Assembly (NCBI RefSeq): GCF_900105185.1
Contig: NZ_FNTJ01000002.1
Location: 1,054,001 to 1,118,000, forward strand
Reading direction: 5' to 3'
Length of the DNA: 64,000 nt
Source of the DNA: Pseudomonas saponiphila
GTDB lineage: Bacteria; Pseudomonadota; Gammaproteobacteria; Pseudomonadales; Pseudomonadaceae
In this document: positions 39,674 through 47,679 of the stretch, in pieces
How the letters are laid out: each line of letters opens with the position of its first letter
Numbering within the stretch: the first letter of the stretch is position 1
Program-made: the position numbers and the translations under genes
The notes under the pieces: generated by a model
The model's database searches: none
Seen by the model: the letters and a program-made list of their open reading frames with translations, nothing else
Told to the model about the DNA's origin: nothing

Positions 39674-41350
39674 TCAGAGTTGGTAGCTGAAGCTTAGGGT
39701 ATAGCGCGGTCGGCGGTTGTAGGTGTCCAGGGCTTCGTCGGACATCGGCTTGGCCGCCTCCAGGGCGATGTTGTAGTGCTTGGCATCGCCGAAGCGTAAC
39801 CCCACCGCAGCCGACGACAGATTGCTGCCCTTGGCCTGCAACTGGTTGAACCAGGTCTTCGAGCGGTCCAGCACCACGTAGGGCTGCAGCACCCGCACCC
39901 AGGGCCCTTCGCGGTTGAAGCTGTAGTTCACCTCGTAGGCGACGCCCCAGCCCTTGTCGCCGGTGGCCTGGTCATCGGGGTAACCGCGAGCAAAGTTCTG
40001 GCCGCCGAAGCTGGCTCGTTCGCTGTCGGGCAGGTTGTCCTTGCTCCAGTACAGGGCGCCGGAAAGCACTCCTTGCCAGTTGTCGAAGAAGCGGTCGCTC
40101 TGTACTCCTGCCAGGCGCAGGCGGAAGAAGTCCAGGTCATAGAGTTCGTTGTTGGTTTTGGCCCCCATGCTGTCCAGGCCACGGTACAGGCCGGCGCTGA
40201 GAATCCGCAGTTGCCGTGGATCGGATTTGCTCCAATCGCCTTCCAGTGCCAGGGCGCGGATATCGGTTTTCTCTTCCAGGGTCAGAGGGCTGTTGCTGAC
40301 CCGGTAGCGGGTCTTGTCGTTCACCGCATACAGGCGTGTCCCTACGCTGAGCATTTGATTGGGCGAGGCAATGAAGGGGTGGCTGAGGCCGATGGAAAAA
40401 CGGTCGTTCTCGCGATGAGGCTCAAGTTCCAGGCCGTTGCTCAATTGCACATTGCTTCGCGGATCACTGCGGTAGCGTGCGCCGTAGAGATTCAGTTGCG
40501 TGCCTTCCGAGCCCAGCAACTGGCTGTAGTCCAGGCGGTAGTAGTGCTCCTTGTCCTTGCCGGGGGGGAACAGGCCGCTGAGGCTGAGCTGTTCGCCCCA
40601 GGCGGTTTGCGAATTGCTGATGATGCCTACCAGGGCCTGCAGGCCGTTGCGGTTGTCATCGGTGCTGTTCAGCGTGGTGGTGATGGATTTGCGACTGGCC
40701 ACCGCCACCAGCCGGGTTGCGCCGTCAGTGGTCCCGGGCGGCGGCACCACCGCTTGTAGCGTCACCCCGGGTACCCGGCTCATCAGGGTGGTGTAGCGCT
40801 CGAAGGTCTTGCGCGTCAGTGGGCGCTCGGCCTTGAGCTTGCTCACCAGTTTGTCCAGGTAGGCCGATACCGGACCGATATCGCCCTGCAACTGGTAGTC
40901 CTTGATATAGCCTTCGACCAGTACCACCCGCAGCACGCCGTGATCGAAGCTCTGTTGCGGCATGAAGGCGTAGGACAGCAGGTAGCCGTCATTCTGGTAG
41001 CGCCGGGTAATGTCGCGGGTGGCCTCGATCAATTGACTGAAGCTGGTTTCGTGACCGATCAGCGGCTGGTAGATGGCCGCCAGTTGCTCCAGGGGATAGA
41101 CGCTGCCGCCTTCGATCTGCACCTGGTGCACCGTGACCTTGGTCCCCATCATCAGGGGCTGTTGCCCCTGGGGGGCGGCGGGTTGCTCGGGCATCTGCAA
41201 CTGCGGAGCAGCTGGACGATAGGCGTCCACTGGCAAGTTGGGCTGGGGCAGGTTGTTGATGCTGTCGTTGCTGTTGAGAAAGCGGGGAAGGGTGTCGGCG
41301 TAAGCGGAGGTGCAGCATCCAATCAACAACAAACTGGCCAATGTGCGCAT
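39674..41350 (-). CDS. TpsB/FhaC-type outer-membrane transporter
   Basis: An Omp85-superfamily two-partner secretion translocator of 558 residues. It has a signal peptide (about 1-18), a Pro/Gln-rich linker, POTRA_2 (about 70-148) and POTRA_3-like (about 150-220) domains, then a 16-strand barrel. The diagnostic RGY of loop L6 (FARGYPDDQ) is at 455-457 and the last residues (TLSFSYQL) form the C-terminal strand. The ATG has GGAG six bases before it; longer upstream codons lack a signal peptide. The only adjacent exported gene is the Gly-rich lipoprotein, which has no obvious TPS domain. Confidence 0.88.
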   Translation of the reverse strand: MRTLASLLLIGCCTSAYADTLPRFLNSNDSINNLPQPNLPVDAYRPAAPQLQMPEQPAAPQGQQPLMMGTKVTVHQVQIEGGSVYPLEQLAAIYQPLIGHETSFSQLIEATRDITRRYQNDGYLLSYAFMPQQSFDHGVLRVVLVEGYIKDYQLQGDIGPVSAYLDKLVSKLKAERPLTRKTFERYTTLMSRVPGVTLQAVVPPPGTTDGATRLVAVASRKSITTTLNSTDDNRNGLQALVGIISNSQTAWGEQLSLSGLFPPGKDKEHYYRLDYSQLLGSEGTQLNLYGARYRSDPRSNVQLSNGLELEPHRENDRFSIGLSHPFIASPNQMLSVGTRLYAVNDKTRYRVSNSPLTLEEKTDIRALALEGDWSKSDPRQLRILSAGLYRGLDSMGAKTNNELYDLDFFRLRLAGVQSDRFFDNWQGVLSGALYWSKDNLPDSERASFGGQNFARGYPDDQATGDKGWGVAYEVNYSFNREGPWVRVLQPYVVLDRSKTWFNQLQAKGSNLSSAAVGLRFGDAKHYNIALEAAKPMSDEALDTYNRRPRYTLSFSYQL

Positions 41351-41453
41351 AGGACACTCCATGGTCAAACTGCGGTGGCGCCAATAGTCCTCGTACCCGG
41401 CATTGCTCAAGATCTGGGTCTTGAATCGGACGTCGGGATGCCATGCTCTGGAT

Positions 41454-41492
41454 AAAAAAAGCGAGAGATTCTTCTGAATCCCTCGCTCTCAA
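41454..41492 (-). terminator. Rho-independent terminator after the Gly-rich lipoprotein gene
   Basis: On the minus strand a stem of about 13 bp (GAGCGAGGGATTC pairing with GAATCTCTCGC, one mismatch region) ends in seven T residues. It lies between the lipoprotein gene and the transporter gene, so read-through would be needed for a joint transcript. Confidence 0.85.
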
Positions 41493-41540
41493 CCAAGCGT
41501 AGGCGCTGTAGGTAAGGCCGTCGAATCGGCCAGGTGCAAT

Positions 41541-43112
41541 TTATTTAGGGGTACCGCCCAGGGCCCCGGTCAGGCCGCCCAGTACGCCACCCAGGCCACC
41601 ATTGACGCTGGTTCCGGTTGATGCGCTGCCGCTTGCGCTGGCTCCGACATTCAACCCACCGGTCAATCCGCCGGTCAGGCCGCCAGTCAGTCCGCCGCTG
41701 GTGGCTGTGCCGCCGTTGACCAGGCCACCGACCGAGGCCACGGTTCCGCCCAGGGCACCGAGGGTGCCACCCAGGGCCGTGCCAACCTGATTGCCGCTGC
41801 TATTGCCTGCAAGGGTGCTGCCCACATTGCCGACCGCGCCTCCCACTTGACCCAGCAGGCTGCCGGCCTGAGCGCCTATCCCGGTGGCTGCGCCCACTTG
41901 CTGAGTCAGGCCGGTGACCGAACTGGTGACCGGGTTCAGCGCCGAGCCCAGGCTCACCCCGACACTGGCCAGGGGGGCGGTGACCACCAGATTGGGGGTG
42001 CCGCTGCCGCCCAGAGCACCGCCTACCGAGGCGATCAGGCCGCCAACTGCGTTGCCGGTGACGCCGCCCGCACTGACTGTACCGTTACTGTTTCCTGTAT
42101 TTATTCCGTTGCTCAGGTTGGCCACGGCACCGCCGACGGTTTCCAGCAGACCGTTGTTGCCGACAGTTCCTCCGCTACCGGAACCACTTCCCGACCCGCC
42201 CACATAGCCACCGGCGCTGCCCACGGCCTTGCTGGTATTGCTCAGGGCATTGCCCAGCAGGTCGGTCACTGGGTTGCCGTCGCCGGAGTTGTTGACGGCG
42301 TTGCCGGAGCTGTCCACCGCTTGGGCCACGCCGTTGAGCAGGCCCTTGACCGGTGCGCCGAGCCCTGTCGCGCTGCCGGCTTGACCAGTCGCCCCTTCCG
42401 CCAGGCTAACCACGGGCACCAGCACGTTGTCGCCCACGCCATCGGTCAGGGTGCCCACCGGGCCGTTGCTGGTGAGCGTGCTCAAGGTATTGCCGAGCAT
42501 GGTCACTCGGGCGCCGACGCCACCGACCACCGGTGCCACCCGAGTCACCACGCCTCCGACCAGTGGAACACTCTGGGTCGTGGCGGCCAGTTTGCCGCTG
42601 AGGTCGGTGACCCCGGTGCCGACATCGCCGACGACATTGCCCACGGTGGCGGTGGTTTTACTCAGGGCCTTGGGATCGCTGCCCAGCTGGCCGAGGCCGC
42701 CGGTCAAACCCTGGCCCACGGTATCCACCACGTTGCCCGCGGTGCTGACCGCGCTTTGTGCAACGCCACCGACCAAGGGAACGGCTGCCAGCGAGGTCCC
42801 AAGAGTGCTGACACCCGTACCGACGCCACTGACGGTGGTGCCCAGGTCGGAGACAAGGCTGCTGGTCGTCAGGGGCCCGGTAGTGCCGCCGGTGCCACCT
42901 GTACCACCTGTGCCGCCTGTGCCTCCAGTGCCACCGGTTCCGCCTCCAGTGCCGCCGCCAGTGCCACCACCGCTACTGCCGCTGGTGCTGCTGGGAGATG
43001 AGCTGCTACTACCTCCGCTCTTGTGACCGCCACCGCCGCTGCAGCCGGTCAGGCCGAGAGTCAGGACCAAGGCCAGTGCGGTACATGCTTTCCATCCAAT
43101 CTGAGTGTTCAT
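41541..43112 (-). CDS. Gly/Ser/Thr-rich lipoprotein with collagen-like tract
   Basis: A 523-residue lipoprotein: signal peptide with lipobox LTGC (Cys24), then a Ser/Gly linker and a (GGT)n tract at about 48-78. About 440 residues of Gly/Val/Leu/Thr/Ser/Asn-rich quasi-repeats follow, with recurring units such as VPLVGGV, LGGLTGG and VGGxVA. There are almost no aromatic or charged residues and no Cys besides the lipid site. The composition suits a surface-exposed structural or adhesive protein. Databases label such proteins collagen-like, but only the GGT tract resembles that. I cannot assign a function. The start has AGGG nine bases upstream. Confidence 0.8.
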   Translation of the reverse strand: MNTQIGWKACTALALVLTLGLTGCSGGGGHKSGGSSSSSPSSTSGSSGGGTGGGTGGGTGGTGGTGGTGGTGGTGGTTGPLTTSSLVSDLGTTVSGVGTGVSTLGTSLAAVPLVGGVAQSAVSTAGNVVDTVGQGLTGGLGQLGSDPKALSKTTATVGNVVGDVGTGVTDLSGKLAATTQSVPLVGGVVTRVAPVVGGVGARVTMLGNTLSTLTSNGPVGTLTDGVGDNVLVPVVSLAEGATGQAGSATGLGAPVKGLLNGVAQAVDSSGNAVNNSGDGNPVTDLLGNALSNTSKAVGSAGGYVGGSGSGSGSGGTVGNNGLLETVGGAVANLSNGINTGNSNGTVSAGGVTGNAVGGLIASVGGALGGSGTPNLVVTAPLASVGVSLGSALNPVTSSVTGLTQQVGAATGIGAQAGSLLGQVGGAVGNVGSTLAGNSSGNQVGTALGGTLGALGGTVASVGGLVNGGTATSGGLTGGLTGGLTGGLNVGASASGSASTGTSVNGGLGGVLGGLTGALGGTPK

Positions 43113-43526
43113 GATAGTTATCCCTGCACCTGTTACAACGTTCGTTGTCTTCGATAGTTCTCCAGTTCTTGTGCTGGAGATACTTTCGTCCGTTGCGTAC
43201 ATAAGAGGCGCAAGAAGGAACTTGAACAATTATGAACTTGGTATTAATGACTTGTGTTTCGCGGTTTTTCTCCTGATAAGTAGTTAGTCTGAAAGTATGG
43301 GGTGCAGGGATTTATTGTTTGAAAAAATGTTTTTAATCAATGATTTGTAATTTTTGGTAGAGCGTTTTTGTCGAGCGTTAAACTAAGGTTATATATATAC
43401 AATTAATGGGTTTTATTTGGGCGGGCGGCCAGGGTTATGCAGCTTTTTCGGTGCTTAGTTGGTTTCGCAGACTTCCAGTTTGAGCCTGGCCTATAATGCG
43501 CGCCCGACATTCCTTTGGAGTCTGTG
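43113..43526. promoter_or_regulatory. AT-rich promoter region of the lipoprotein gene
   Basis: These 414 gene-free bases are markedly AT-rich against the GC-rich surroundings, with A/T runs and TATATATATA near 43392-43401. They must hold the minus-strand promoter of the lipoprotein gene and the short plus-strand promoter of the YdcZ gene. Such AT-rich DNA often marks silencing by MvaT/H-NS-type proteins or foreign origin. Confidence 0.55.
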
Positions 43527-43976
43527 ATGCTTAGCCCAGTCTGGTGGCTGCTGTGCCTGCCGTTCTTCGCCGGGGCCTTTCTGGCCCTGCAAGCCGGTAT
43601 CAACGGTCAGTTGGCCAAGCAGGTCGGCGGGGTGCTGGCCGCTGCATTGATTTCATTTTTCGTCGGCACCGTGGCCTTGTTGATCCTGGTGCTGGCGCAG
43701 CGCGAGATGCCCTCGCTGAGCGCCCTCAGGGGCCTGACCTGGTGGCACTGGTGCGGCGGTTTGCTGGGGGTGTTTTTCATCACCACCGCCGCATTTGCCG
43801 GGCCACGGATCGGTGCCTTGCTGTTCATGGCTCTGGTGCTGGCCGGCCAGTTGAGCATGGCCCTGGCCCTGGATCACTTTGGCTGGGTGGGGTTTCGCGA
43901 GGCACCGGTCAGCCTCGGCAAGATCGCCGGACTGCTGCTGATCGTCGCTGGCGTGGTGCTGATTCGTCGGGGCTGA
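43527..43976 (+). CDS. YdcZ-type (DUF606) membrane protein
   Basis: A 149-residue membrane protein with about five hydrophobic spans, of the DUF606/YdcZ group in the drug/metabolite transporter superfamily. The opening LSPVWWLLCLPFFAGAFLALQAGINGQLAK is typical. It is half-length, so a dimer would form the transporter. GGAG lies six bases before the ATG. The substrate is unknown. Confidence 0.85.
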   Translation: MLSPVWWLLCLPFFAGAFLALQAGINGQLAKQVGGVLAAALISFFVGTVALLILVLAQREMPSLSALRGLTWWHWCGGLLGVFFITTAAFAGPRIGALLFMALVLAGQLSMALALDHFGWVGFREAPVSLGKIAGLLLIVAGVVLIRRG

Positions 43977-43983
43977 GCGTGCG

Positions 43984-44838
43984 TCAGGCGATCGGTTGCC
44001 AGCCACCCTGCATGTGCAGCAGATCACCGTCGCCCAGTAATTGCAGCTCACCGCTAGACCCCGCCGCGCTGGCCAGCAAGCGCACTTCACCTGGCAGCAG
44101 CAGCGGTTTGATGAATTGCACCGTCACCTCGATATTCCCGGCCGGCAAGGTGTCGCTCAGGGCCGCCAGGGTTCGTGCCTTGTTCCACAGACCGTGAGCG
44201 ATGGCTCTGGGGAAGCCGAACAGGCGGGCGCTCCAGGTACTGAGATGAATCGGGTTGTAGTCGCCGGAAACCCGGGCGTAACGCCGGCCGATATCGCTCC
44301 GGGCCTGCCAGCGGCTGACTTCGTTCAAGCCCAGCCCCGCAATCGACGACAGGACGCCGGGCTCGCCCGGCACTTGCACGCCCCGACAGAGCATGCGGCT
44401 TTCGGCCTCCCACAGTGGCCCCAGCAGATCCTCGACCGTGGTCAGCAGATCGAACATTGCGCCCTTGGCGTGAGGTTGCAGGTTGCCCACCCGGACGGCG
44501 ACTCGCACGCGGCTGACATTGCCCATGGGCCGCAGAATGCGGATCCGGTTGGCCAGGTGAATCAGCCCCAGGAGGGGGAAAGGAAAGGCCGGGGCGGTGA
44601 GCAACTGCATCTGTAACGGGAAGGCCAGCACATGGGGATAGGTGGCGGGCAGCAGGCCGTTGTCGAGGTAACCGCAGACTTGGCGGTAGGCCTCCAGCCG
44701 GCGTGGCTCAACGCTGATCCAGCAGCGCAGGCCCTGCTCCGGCAACGGCGTGTTCTTGATCCCGCGCCGCAGAGCGGCCTTGAGAAACAGCGGCGGCAGG
44801 GAGGCGGGCCGGTGCAGATCGTGCCAGTGGTTGCTCAT
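43984..44838 (-). CDS. MaoC-like (R)-specific enoyl hydratase
   Basis: A 284-residue hot-dog-fold protein. The catalytic hydratase motif (GDYNPIHLSTWSARLFGFP then IAHGLW) is in the C-terminal half; the N-terminal half looks like a second, degenerate hot-dog. It should hydrate enoyl-CoA or enoyl-ACP to the (R)-3-hydroxy form. It starts 2 bp after the FabG gene stop, and with the FabG and thiolase genes makes a chain-building or chain-degrading set. Confidence 0.85.
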   Translation of the reverse strand: MSNHWHDLHRPASLPPLFLKAALRRGIKNTPLPEQGLRCWISVEPRRLEAYRQVCGYLDNGLLPATYPHVLAFPLQMQLLTAPAFPFPLLGLIHLANRIRILRPMGNVSRVRVAVRVGNLQPHAKGAMFDLLTTVEDLLGPLWEAESRMLCRGVQVPGEPGVLSSIAGLGLNEVSRWQARSDIGRRYARVSGDYNPIHLSTWSARLFGFPRAIAHGLWNKARTLAALSDTLPAGNIEVTVQFIKPLLLPGEVRLLASAAGSSGELQLLGDGDLLHMQGGWQPIA

Positions 44839-44840
44839 CT

Positions 44841-46193
44841 TCAGGCTCCCAGCACGCTCTGGCCGCAGACCCGCAAGGCTTGTCCGCTGATTGCGCCACT
44901 GCCCGGCTGGGCGAGCCAGGCCACCGCCTCGGCGACATCCTGGGGCAGGCCGCCCTGGCCCAGGGAACTCATGCGTCGCCCGGCCTCGCGCAGGGCGAAG
45001 GGCACCTTGGCGGTCATCTGCGTCTCGATGAAGCCCGGGGCCACGGCATTGATGCTGATGTCCCGCGGTTGCAGCGCTGGCGCCCAGGACTGGGCCAGGC
45101 CGATCAGTCCGGCCTTGCTGGCGGCGTAGTTGGTCTGCCCGCGGTTGCCGGCAATGCCGCTGATGGAGGCCAGCAGAATCACTCGGCCGTGGTCATGCAG
45201 GCGCCCGCTGTCGAGCAGGGCCTGGGTCAGCACCTGCGGGGCGTTGAGATTCACCGCCAGCACCGCATCCCAGAACTCCGCGGTCATGTTGGCCAGGGTC
45301 TTGTCCCGGGTGATGCCGGCGTTGTGTACCAGGATGTCGAGTCCCTCCGGCAGTTGCTCAAGCAACTGGGGGGCGGCGTCCGCGGCACAGATATCCAGGG
45401 TGATGGCCTGCCCGCCGAGGCGCGCGGCCAGGGTTTCCAGGTCGACCTTGGCCTGGGGCACATCCAGCAACAGCACCTGGGCGCCATCACGGGCCAGGGT
45501 TTCGGCGATGGCCGCACCGATGCCCCGGGCCGCGCCGGTGACCAGGGCCTTGCGCCCGGCCAGCGGACGGCTCCAGTCCTGGACCTGGACGGCGCAGGGC
45601 TGCAAGCGCAGGACCTGTCCGGAAATGAAAGCGCTCTTGGGCGACAGCAAGAAGCGCAGCGCACCCTCCAGCTGTTCCTCGGCACCCTGGCCGACATACA
45701 GCAACTGCAAGGTGGCGCCGTTGCGCAGTTCCTTGGCCAGGGAGCGGCTGAAACCTTCCAGGGCCCGCTGGGTGCTGGCGGCGAAGGGCGTATCGAGGGT
45801 TTCCGGGGCTCGTCCGAGCAGCAGCAGGTGGGCGCAAGGCTCAAGGCTGCGCAACAGTGGCTGGAAGAACTCCCGCAGTTGCTTGAGCTGATCGCTGTGG
45901 CGCAATTCGCTGGCATCGAACACCACCGCCTTGAGCCTGGGGCCATGCCCGGGAATCCACGGCGTGGCCAGGGCCGGATCGCAGCCGTAGCTGTAGATCG
46001 AGTCGGTCAGGCGCGGGGCCAGGCTGCTCACCTGCTGGGCCAGAGCACCGCCGCCCACCAGCAAGGCACCCTCGATGGGCCGCAGGCGTCCGGCCTGCCA
46101 GCGTTCCAGGCGCACCGGCGACGGCAGGCCAAGGGCGCCCACCAGGCGTTGGCCGATGGATGAATTGGCGAAGTCGATATAACGGTCGGACAT
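44841..46193 (-). CDS. fabG: High-molecular-weight 3-oxoacyl-ACP reductase
   Basis: A 450-residue reductase, twice as long as ordinary FabG. The C-terminal half (about 205-450) is a full short-chain dehydrogenase with TGAARGIGAA, the active-site Ser (LASISG) and YAASK. The N-terminal half (about 1-200) is a Rossmann-like domain without a clear cofactor motif, as in FabG4-type enzymes of mycobacteria and pseudomonads. The ATG giving MSDRYIDF has GGAG nine bases upstream. It is divergent from the thiolase gene and adjoins the hydratase gene. Confidence 0.9.
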   Translation of the reverse strand: MSDRYIDFANSSIGQRLVGALGLPSPVRLERWQAGRLRPIEGALLVGGGALAQQVSSLAPRLTDSIYSYGCDPALATPWIPGHGPRLKAVVFDASELRHSDQLKQLREFFQPLLRSLEPCAHLLLLGRAPETLDTPFAASTQRALEGFSRSLAKELRNGATLQLLYVGQGAEEQLEGALRFLLSPKSAFISGQVLRLQPCAVQVQDWSRPLAGRKALVTGAARGIGAAIAETLARDGAQVLLLDVPQAKVDLETLAARLGGQAITLDICAADAAPQLLEQLPEGLDILVHNAGITRDKTLANMTAEFWDAVLAVNLNAPQVLTQALLDSGRLHDHGRVILLASISGIAGNRGQTNYAASKAGLIGLAQSWAPALQPRDISINAVAPGFIETQMTAKVPFALREAGRRMSSLGQGGLPQDVAEAVAWLAQPGSGAISGQALRVCGQSVLGA

Positions 46194-46326
46194 GGAACGC
46201 ACTCCAGTGGCTGGGGTTCAAAGTGTGGACCATGAATGGCTCCGAGTCGTTCGATCAGCCAGAAGCCTCCTACGCTAGAGGGGGACCTACTCACCGCAGT
46301 CGCACTCACAGAACAGGGAGCTTTCC

Positions 46327-47604
46327 ATGACACAGCTGCGTCGCGTGGCGATTATCGGCGGTAACCGCATCCCCTTTGCCCGCTCCAACGGGCCCTATGC
46401 CACGGCCAGCAACCAGGCCATGCTCACCGCCGCCCTCGAAGGCCTGATCGAGCGCTACAACCTGCACGGCCTGCGTATCGGCGAGGTGGCGGCCGGGGCC
46501 GTGCTCAAGCACTCCCGGGACTTCAACCTGACCCGCGAATGCGTGCTGGGCTCGCGGCTGGCGCCCACCACCCCGGCCTATGACATCCAGCAAGCCTGCG
46601 GCACCGGCCTGGAAGCGGCATTGCTGGTGGCCAACAAGATCGCCCTGGGGCAGATCGACTGCGGCATCGCCGGCGGCGTCGACACCACGTCGGACGCGCC
46701 GATCGGGGTCAACGAAGGGCTGCGCCAGATCCTGCTGCAGGCCAATCGGGCCAGGAGCCTCGGCGACAAGCTCAAGCTCCTCCTGCAACTGCGGCCCCAT
46801 CACCTCAAGCCGCAACTGCCGCGCAATGGCGAGCCGCGCACCGGCTTGTCGATGGGCGAGCATTGCGAGCAGATGGCCAAGACCTGGAGCATCGGCCGCG
46901 GCGAACAGGACCAGCTGGCCCTGGAAAGCCACCAGAAAATGGCTGCGGCCTATGCCGAAGGCTGGCATGACGATCTGCTCAGCCCCTTTCTCGGCCTGAC
47001 CCGGGACAACAACCTGCGCCCGGACCTGAGCCTGGAAAAACTCGCCAGCCTCAAGCCGGCCTTCGACCACAGCGGCCAGGGCACCCTCAGCGCCGGCAAC
47101 TCCACACCGCTGACCGATGGCGCCTCCCTGGTGCTGCTGGGCAGTGAGCAATGGGCCAGGGAGCGTGGCCTGCCGATCCTGGCCTACCTGCGTGACGGCG
47201 AGGCGGCGGCGGTGGACTTCGTCAAGGGGGCCGAAGGGCTGTTGATGGCGCCGGTGTACGCCGTACCGCGCTTGCTGGCGCGCAATGGCCTGAGCCTGCA
47301 GGACTTCGACTACTACGAAATCCACGAAGCCTTCGCCGCCCAGGTGCTGTGCACCCTCAAGGCCTGGGAAGACCCGCAGTACTGCAAGACCCGCCTGGGC
47401 CTCGATGCGCCCCTGGGCCCCATCGATCGCGCGCGGCTCAACGTCAAAGGCAGCTCCCTGGCGGCGGGGCATCCGTTTGCCGCCACTGGCGGGCGCATCG
47501 TTGCCAACCTGGCGAAGTTGCTCAGTGTGGCGGGGCAGGGCCGCGGCTTGATTTCCATCTGCGCGGCGGGCGGGCAGGGCGTGACGGCGATCATCGAACG
47601 CTGA
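46327..47604 (+). CDS. Acetyl-CoA C-acyltransferase (FadI-like thiolase)
   Basis: A 425-residue thiolase. The acylated Cys lies in YDIQQACGTGLEAA (about residue 90), the active His in SSLAAGHPFAATGGR and the second Cys in CAAGGQGVTAI at the end. It is closest in style to FadI. With the divergent FabG and MaoC-type genes it can supply thiolysis or condensation, reduction and dehydration of acyl-CoA. The pathway direction cannot be told from sequence. GGGAGC precedes the ATG. Confidence 0.93.
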   Translation: MTQLRRVAIIGGNRIPFARSNGPYATASNQAMLTAALEGLIERYNLHGLRIGEVAAGAVLKHSRDFNLTRECVLGSRLAPTTPAYDIQQACGTGLEAALLVANKIALGQIDCGIAGGVDTTSDAPIGVNEGLRQILLQANRARSLGDKLKLLLQLRPHHLKPQLPRNGEPRTGLSMGEHCEQMAKTWSIGRGEQDQLALESHQKMAAAYAEGWHDDLLSPFLGLTRDNNLRPDLSLEKLASLKPAFDHSGQGTLSAGNSTPLTDGASLVLLGSEQWARERGLPILAYLRDGEAAAVDFVKGAEGLLMAPVYAVPRLLARNGLSLQDFDYYEIHEAFAAQVLCTLKAWEDPQYCKTRLGLDAPLGPIDRARLNVKGSSLAAGHPFAATGGRIVANLAKLLSVAGQGRGLISICAAGGQGVTAIIER

Positions 47605-47606
47605 GG

Positions 47607-47672
47607 TTCGCCGGCAAGCCGGCTCCTACACAGATATGCCGCCCATCCGTAGGAGCCCGGCTTGCCGGCGAA
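47607..47672. repeat. REPIN (inverted REP pair)
   Basis: Two REP palindromes face each other: TTCGCCGGCAAGCCGGCTCCTA at 47607 and its complement type from 47650, which has one extra C. The pair lies between the convergent thiolase and chemoreceptor genes. Confidence 0.9.
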
Positions 47673-47679
47673 AGGGCCC

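Noticed and set aside
42890..42970. Possible CRISPR or minisatellite (short GC-rich tandem units)
   Set aside because: The units are in-frame GGT/GTG codon repeats of the Gly-rich tract in the lipoprotein gene; there are no spacers.
41847..43001. Plus-strand Ala/Thr/Gly-rich frame opposite the lipoprotein gene
   Set aside because: It mirrors the repetitive lipoprotein codons; it has no signal peptide or ribosome-binding site, while the minus frame has both a lipobox and a terminator.
44212..47600. A polyketide or PHA-synthesis cluster around the thiolase, FabG and MaoC genes
   Set aside because: No polyketide synthase, PHA synthase, phasin or acyl carrier gene is present; ordinary acyl-chain metabolism is enough.
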